From Sphaeroforma arctica JP610 (Eukaryota > Opisthokonta > Ichthyosporea > Ichthyophonida): DNA of 27,857 nucleotides. Each line of letters starts with the position of its first letter. Position 1 is the stretch's first letter. The DNA is taken from positions 1 through 27,857 of the forward strand of contig NW_014040116.1 in NCBI RefSeq assembly GCF_001186125.1, written 5' to 3'. The translations under genes and the position numbers were made by a program. Positions 22,314-27,857 of this stretch are shown here, in pieces. The notes beneath the pieces are model-generated. The model saw only the letters and a list, made by a program, of their open reading frames with translations, was not told the DNA's origin and did not search any database.

Positions 22314-25300
22314 ATGACGGGTATCTTAGATGCAGACGACATGCTAGCTAAGCTTGACGAAGACCACTGGAATGCGTTGGTTGCTTCGGGCGAGTATACA
22401 CAAAAGGAGGTTGACAAGGCTCGACGGAAATTGGCTGTGAGAGAAGAGGTCAGCATGTGTAAAGCAATGCTTTTAATGGGTATGATATGATATATCTGTA
22501 TTATCTGTAGCTGTACGTTACTTATGTAGATTAATATTGGAACGTGTACGAGGGTATCATGTGTATGTGTACCTTTGTTGTTGAGTATTGTGATATGTTT
22601 GTCACCTCATTATGTAGTGAATCAGTAGTCATTCATATATAAGAAGGTTTGCATCGTAGTGTAGTCATCTCTAGTTCAGGGCCGATGCCCTATACCTTCA
22701 AGCGCGGTTGTTTTATTAGCAGTGCTAGATGTGAGGGTTCTAAAGCTACCCATTTCGCGAGCGTATACTTGACTATCGTGGAAGAGCCATCTGTGGTAGT
22801 GTATATACACCATTTATATGTATACCTCACCCTGTACTGGCTTGGGCACCTAGCCTGACATAGCACGTGGAAATGGAGTCACTCGTGGTTTATGGGTGAG
22901 TATACCTTCTATGAACTAAGCATGATATTTTTGTTCTATCACTCTACCGATCAAATGAGTGTACACGCGTGTATCTCATTCAGGCTCAACACCAGTGAAT
23001 AGCCGTATCATATCAAACTTTGCGCAGGCATTCACGAGTGTAAGCTTCAGTCTAGATAAATATTCGGCTTAGCATCTTCATAAATATGGTTATAGTAGCT
23101 ATACTTACGGAGTCTTCTTAGCCTATATTCTTATACCTATACGCTCAAAAACATCAGATATCGAAGTGTGAGTGTTTCTAGCCACCGGATTATTGTCTCT
23201 CAGTCTGTGCACGATATATAACCCAAAACTCTAATTTGCTGTACAATCATTCGGGTTCCTCCAAACACCACGCCTCATCGTCGGATACTTGAACTTACGA
23301 ACGCGCAATTGATTATTTGCCTTATACTTCGTACGTAAATGGTATTAAAGTTACGTGGCAAAGAATCTCCGGCGCACATGCTTCCCCGTTATTATACATG
23401 GACAACATTCAAACACCAGTTTTCATATCGTGCACCAGGCCTGAAAGCCAAGGATGAGCTAGTGCTGCGCATTGCCAGTCTACAGCTGGAACTGGAGAAG
23501 CGATACCTGGCCATAGAAACACTGTCGCAGTACCACGCCCAACACGCACACGTGAATACACAGGTGTCTCTGTTGCTGGCGAAGCTATACTTCCGGGATG
23601 ATAAGAAGAACAAGGCGTCTGTGCTATGCCAGGAGCTGGTGGACCTCTACAAGGAAGCCAACACCCCAGATACGGAGCTCACAGGTGCGTTTCGCATATA
23701 CACGTGTTTGTATTGTGTTCCGATTCGTGTAATATAATTGGTTCATGCGGCCCTGTCCTCTGTTTGAGGGGCAGGTGCACAGTTGTGCATCGCCAGTCAC
23801 GCGAATACGCACATTGGAGATGATGCGAGGCATGGCCTGGTTCAGGTGATTAGGCTGGAGAGTGTGCCGTAGCGTTGCTGTGCTGTGCATGTTGAGGAGA
23901 TTGGAGCGTGTACGCTTGTAAACATCAGTGTAGGCTGGTTGACATCCACCCGTTTACCAAACTCTCGGTGACATCAGGGTTGGCACCTGCGTGAATAACG
24001 TGAAATCAATTGTTGTATCGTCCAAGCTAATCTGAGCTCTTAAGTTGCACGCTGTAGCTACCTGGTATTCACATAGGTGACGGGGTCTTAGGTGTATGGC
24101 ACATTGATAGGCATTCAGTGGTAGTACGATTCAAGCAGTTGTATCCCTGCCCCCTCACACCCAGTGCCTTGTCCTGTTTTGTTTTACCTTGAGAGCAGAG
24201 GATGCGGCGCACACGCTAGCCAGCCCATCAGACCCGGACGGGTACCGGCAACAGAGGGCCAAGGACAAGCAAGCTGTAGCGGATGCGTTCTATATACTCG
24301 GGTGGATAGCCATACACGCTGGAGACCACACGCAGGCATACACCGTGTGGGAAGACGGGTACACGTGGCTGCCGAACGACAAGCGCCTCAGGAAACAACA
24401 CCGCAAACGGTACTGTTGGGACCAGGAACGGGTGCAGGGAGAGGCAGACGGGAAGGGTCAAGGTAGGTAGCTGTGGCTGAGTCACCCCTGTGAGGTGTGC
24501 ACAGCTGGCCGTGTATATGACGCCCTGGACATTTGGATATCGTCGTCTGGGCCCTGATATGATATGAGAGATCGTTTGCAGTAGGTAGTCTGTTTGTATC
24601 CTACGTGCGCACTACTACACTCACGGTCGCCCAGCCTGACCCCATACTTGCAACGATCCCCAGACGGTTGCGCCAATGCACCAGTAGACGAGATGGAGGC
24701 CTTTTCGGTAGACGAAGCCCATCAAGCCGAGCTCGCACTCAACCTATTCTCGCGTCGTACACAAAAAAATCGGGTCGTGTTTCGGTCCAAAAAGCCCATA
24801 ATTCCCGAAGATGAGCGGCAGATGGTGTTGGATGCGTGCGAGCAGTTTGCTGCGGATAATGGGGGTGGGTGGGGGACCGTGCGGCACTGTTCGGTGCCTA
24901 CTACCGATGTGGCTGTAGAGGATATTCCTATTCTTAGACCCTGGCTCAGGTGTGCTATAGCAACCTTGGTGTAGGTGTGTGTTGGGGATGGAGTGGCAGT
25001 GGGTGTGTGTGTGTGTGTGTGTATTGAATGTGTCGGCATACAGTTGTAGGTACACCTGAGTTGTAAGTACACCTGTGCGACATTGTACCGTTCTTATTAC
25101 ATATGGCGCCTGGGATAAGCCGCCCGTTATGTGACCCCGTCCGAGGTCAGTAATTCAACTTGTCTAAAATGCCATGGGTTGCTATGATGGTTGCCCCACT
25201 TTATCCAGCTTAACTTGGGGCATTTGGTGCGTGCGGACGCTACACGAGACACCTGGTTGTATGCCTCGGAAGTTTACCGGCTCAGTTGATCTAAAAATGG

Positions 25301-26984
25301 ACCTATAATGTCCTATTTGAAACGATACTATGACATGCAATGTCCTACTTGATAGGTACTATGTTCCCTTAACGACTTTCAGCGTTTTCTGGGTATACGG
25401 CATGCCATATATACACCAGATGAATGTACCCATCCCGGGTGCGTTGACGATGAGCTGGTTCTTCTGAGTGCAGGTTTCATCCACTTGCAGATGTACTGAG
25501 CACATATGGTGATGCAGAGACATGCGAACACATACGAACACGCGCAGTGACAATCTGTGCACCCAGCACACCCTGCGAACTATATACAAACATGACATGC
25601 TGATAAACCCGTATACCGAACTTCCTTTCCAACTACTACACATGTACAGGACTCTCATGAGGAAGTGCCTAGCCCCTATGCTGCGGGCCTGTTTCCCCCT
25701 CTTAGCCGATGGCACTGATCTCGGCCCACGTGGCGATCGTGTGCGCATCCACGATGCCTTTGTTGTACGGTACGATGCAGCGGATAGGAGCGTGTCTCTG
25801 CCCACACACAGTGATACATCGTCGCTCAGCTTCACTGTGGCGCTGACGGAGCAGAGTGGCTATGAGGGCGGTGGCACGTGGTTTGGAGCGTTGGGTGGGA
25901 AGGTGGTGGATGCTCCGGCAGGTAAGTGTTGCATTAGAGTGTGTGGTTTGGTGGGTACAGTGTGTGGGTGGGGATGGGTACAGTGTGTGTGTGTATGGGT
26001 ACAGTGTGTGGGTGGGTGGGTACAGTGTGCGTGTGGGTGAGTACAGTGTATGTGGGGGTGGGTACAGTGTGTGTGTGTATGGGTACAGTGTGTGTGTGGG
26101 TGGTACAGTGTGTGTGTGTATGGGTACAGCGTATGTGGGGGTGGGTACAGTGTGTGCGTGGGTGGGTACAGTGTGTGTGTGGGTACAGTGTGGGTGTGCG
26201 TGTGTGTGGGTACAGTGGGTGTGTGTGTGTGTTGCAGGGTTGATGGTGAAGGTGATAGTATTGGACTCGTGGTGTAATTGTTTAGTGGATATGTGTATGT
26301 TTTCTATGAGTCGTGTACTCAGCTGTGTTACCCCATCGACTTAGTACAGATGTACTGCCACGTGCTAGTACTCTGTGCCTTCTGTATACCTATAATACTG
26401 TAGACAGGGACATCGATGTATCACCGCTCTAGCCCGAGTTACTGGGGCGCAAGGTAAACAACTTGGACCACAAACTAAATTAAATCATTTACCCACACAC
26501 AGGACATGCGGTAGCATTTGCCGGTCCGCTGCGACACGCAGGCCATCCCATATCACACGGCACACGCACTATACTGGTGTTGTTCTGCTACATAGAGGGG
26601 TTCAGGTATGGTAAGTATGTGGGATTCGATGGAGAAGACGACCTTGAGCACGAGCACGCGCACAGTGAAACAAGCGAGAGTGTACACGCCTTTAATGGTG
26701 TGCGTGAGAGTGGTGGAGAGAGTGAGACAAAGAGGCTCAACGGGTTGGGTATGGACGGGGGTGTGGATAAGACTGGAAGATGCTGTGATGGAGTGCTGAG
26801 TGTGTCGGGTGTGCATGGGGATGTATGTAGAGGTGTGGGTGGTGTCAAGGTAGACGCGAGTGGTGGGCAGATGGTAGGCAGGAAAAAGAAGCAGTGCGGC
26901 GACGATGACAAGTACGATGTGGGGAAGGGCTACATTGTGTACAATGAAACATACGAGCTCATGACGACGATAGACGCCAAATAA
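22314..26984 (+). CDS. TPR-like / prolyl-4-hydroxylase-type 2OG-Fe(II) oxygenase
   Basis: Exons 22314-22479, 23439-23684, 24199-24462, 24664-24949, 25650-25921 and 26503-26984 join with phases 1,1,1,2,1 at GT-AG sites and give 571 residues. The ATG has A at -3, but an upstream coding exon cannot be excluded because the frame stays open above it. Residues about 55-220 look like TPR-type helical repeats (LELEKRYLAIETLSQY, LLLAKLYFRDDKKNKA, ADAFYILGWIAIHAGDHTQA). The C-terminal half is a prolyl-4-hydroxylase-like double-stranded beta-helix. Iron ligands are H374 and D376 in LPTHSDTS and H423 in PLRHAG; R433 in HGTRTILVLF would bind 2-oxoglutarate; GYEGGGTWF and VAFAGP are typical neighbours. It should hydroxylate a protein side chain using O2, 2-oxoglutarate and Fe(II); the TPR part may hold the substrate. 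The tail after about residue 445 is a charged, Gly-rich extension of some 125 residues. No signal peptide is seen at the proposed start. The substrate is unknown. Confidence 0.88.
25953..26236. repeat. GT-rich minisatellite in an oxygenase intron
   Basis: About 13 copies of a GTACAG(T/C)G core, spaced roughly 20-24 bases apart and separated by variable GTGTGTG/GTGGG filler, lie in the intron 25922-26502 right after the donor. The open frames here read as GYSVCVW-type repeats and are by-products. The strand is strongly G/T-rich against its complement. Confidence 0.9.
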
Positions 26985-26985
26985 A
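26980..26985 (+). terminator. Polyadenylation signal overlapping the oxygenase stop codon
   Basis: AATAAA overlaps the TAA stop at 26982-26984. A G/T-rich stretch (tgtgtcttgttggtcttggg) follows at 26995-27014, as expected of a downstream cleavage element. If used, the 3' UTR would be only about 10 to 25 bases. Confidence 0.5.
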
Positions 26986-27362
26986 CAAGAGGACTGTGTC
27001 TTGTTGGTCTTGGGGAGGTTCTGCTTATCATGTTATTATTATATACTTCGAATCGCTTCCCGTAAAAAATCACGTTGGTTTCCCAGGCTCGTTTTCTTTA
27101 TAGCACATACACTTCCATGTGTGTGCTAACGGCTCGTCCGCGAACTCCGTGCGCGTTTTTGCTACTTTCACATTCGTATACGTATACAAAATCAGCATTG
27201 CAAATTCGAGCGACCACGTGTGTTGACTCGTTTTCCTCGGATATCGTTTATTGCGCAGTGTTCTGAAAGTCTAGGTGCAGTGGCTAAGTTATATTATATA
27301 TTGAACTCATGGGACAGAACAACTTCATTGTACGCATCCACATGTATAAGTCGTGTTAGTCT
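26986..27362. other. Short spacer after the oxygenase gene
   Basis: No gene recognised. It holds a perfect palindrome GTATACGTATAC near 27177 and an imperfect hairpin (agcacatacac / gtgtgtgct) near 27102-27127. A 63-codon frame at 27075-27266 has no recognisable content. Confidence 0.5.
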
Positions 27363-27641
27363 ATGTTCACCATCGCACAAATCATCGTGGACATGCAAGC
27401 ACGCCTGCGACAGCAAAGAGGAGCTGAAATGTATGAGGACGCACACTATATGCACCGACGGCGAATGTACTCGCCATCGAATTGTGGGACGATATGGGCA
27501 GGTGAGTTTCAACCCATGAGCATAGTCTCCGACAGCACTGGGCAAATGGCTTCCAATATAGTGAATGAACCACACGATGACGTGTACTCGCTCCAAGCCA
27601 CATTGCAGACGTTGTGGCAGAGAACATGGATCAATCTGTAA
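27363..27641 (+). CDS. Possible small protein or first exon, unknown function
   Basis: A 92-codon frame begins with ATG and gives a mixed-composition peptide (MFTIAQIIVDMQARLRQQRG at the start, TLQTLWQRTWINL at the end) with no domain I recognise. Its composition looks more protein-like than other spacer frames. A strong donor word, G/gtgagt, lies at 27500, so it could instead be a first exon ending in TIWAG. A 148-codon frame on the opposite strand (27294-27740) covers the same bases, and I cannot rule it out. Confidence 0.3.
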   Translation: MFTIAQIIVDMQARLRQQRGAEMYEDAHYMHRRRMYSPSNCGTIWAGEFQPMSIVSDSTGQMASNIVNEPHDDVYSLQATLQTLWQRTWINL

Positions 27642-27738
27642 CATATGCAAGTGAGGGATCACTGGCAACAATGTGTGAGTGGGTTGATAGTCTCTCAGTT
27701 GGGTTATGTAAAAAGATAAGGTAGGCTGAGATATGTGC

Positions 27739-27766
27739 ATATATATATATATACATATACATATAC

Positions 27767-27857
<91 letters not shown>
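27739..27857. repeat. Compound microsatellite at window end
   Basis: Successive (TA)n, ATATAC, (GT)n, (GA)n and again (TA)n tracts, cut by the window end. It contains no gene. Confidence 0.95.

Noticed and set aside
25856-26344. ORFs of GYSVCVW repeats
   Set aside because: By-products of the intronic GT-rich minisatellite.

Overview
The window is from an intron-rich eukaryotic nuclear genome. Coding signal runs on the plus strand with GT-AG introns of roughly 90 to 1,000 nt, standard stop codons, and a metazoan-style gene repertoire: a Frizzled-like receptor, casein kinase 1, a Ras-fold GTPase and a 2-oxoglutarate oxygenase. Compact genes separated by microsatellite-rich spacers suggest a unicellular relative of animals (an ichthyosporean-type holozoan would fit). 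That is an inference from gene content and not a sequence match.

Layout. (1) About 217 to 2046, perhaps on to 3330: an unrecorded-looking multi-exon gene whose joined exons read as the end of a cysteine-rich Frizzled-type domain followed by membrane helices. Its 5' end is missing and its 3' end is unresolved. (2) About 3331 to 7640: a gene-free block of 'cryptically simple' DNA with a 7-bp minisatellite, many T-run/A-run junctions and a degenerate dispersed repeat. (3) 7712 to 9718: one intronless gene for a 668-residue protein with a serine-rich N-terminal half and a C-terminal atypical Ras-like GTPase domain, with a TATA element upstream and AATAAA downstream. (4) 9982 to 13749: spacer or first intron dominated by about 2.5 kb of (TA)n-rich microsatellite. 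(5) 13750 to 19133: casein kinase 1 in six recognisable exons, with a Q-rich tail. The exon carrying the start codon and glycine-rich loop was not found. (6) 19134 to 22313: a 3.2-kb spacer without a convincing gene. (7) 22314 to 26984: a six-exon gene for a 571-residue protein joining a TPR-like helical N-terminal half to a C-terminal prolyl-4-hydroxylase-type 2OG-Fe(II) oxygenase. All splice phases agree. (8) 26985 to 27857: a spacer, one possible small ORF, and a compound microsatellite running off the end.

The genes are not an operon or a pathway cluster. A Frizzled-like receptor and a CK1 delta/epsilon-like kinase both belong to Wnt-type signalling in animals, but their proximity here is no evidence of a joint role. 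The less ordinary items are the Frizzled-like gene hidden in short exons, the GTPase with a degenerate G3 motif and a roughly 60-residue insertion, the CK1 gene lacking a visible glycine-loop exon, and the TPR/2OG oxygenase combination.
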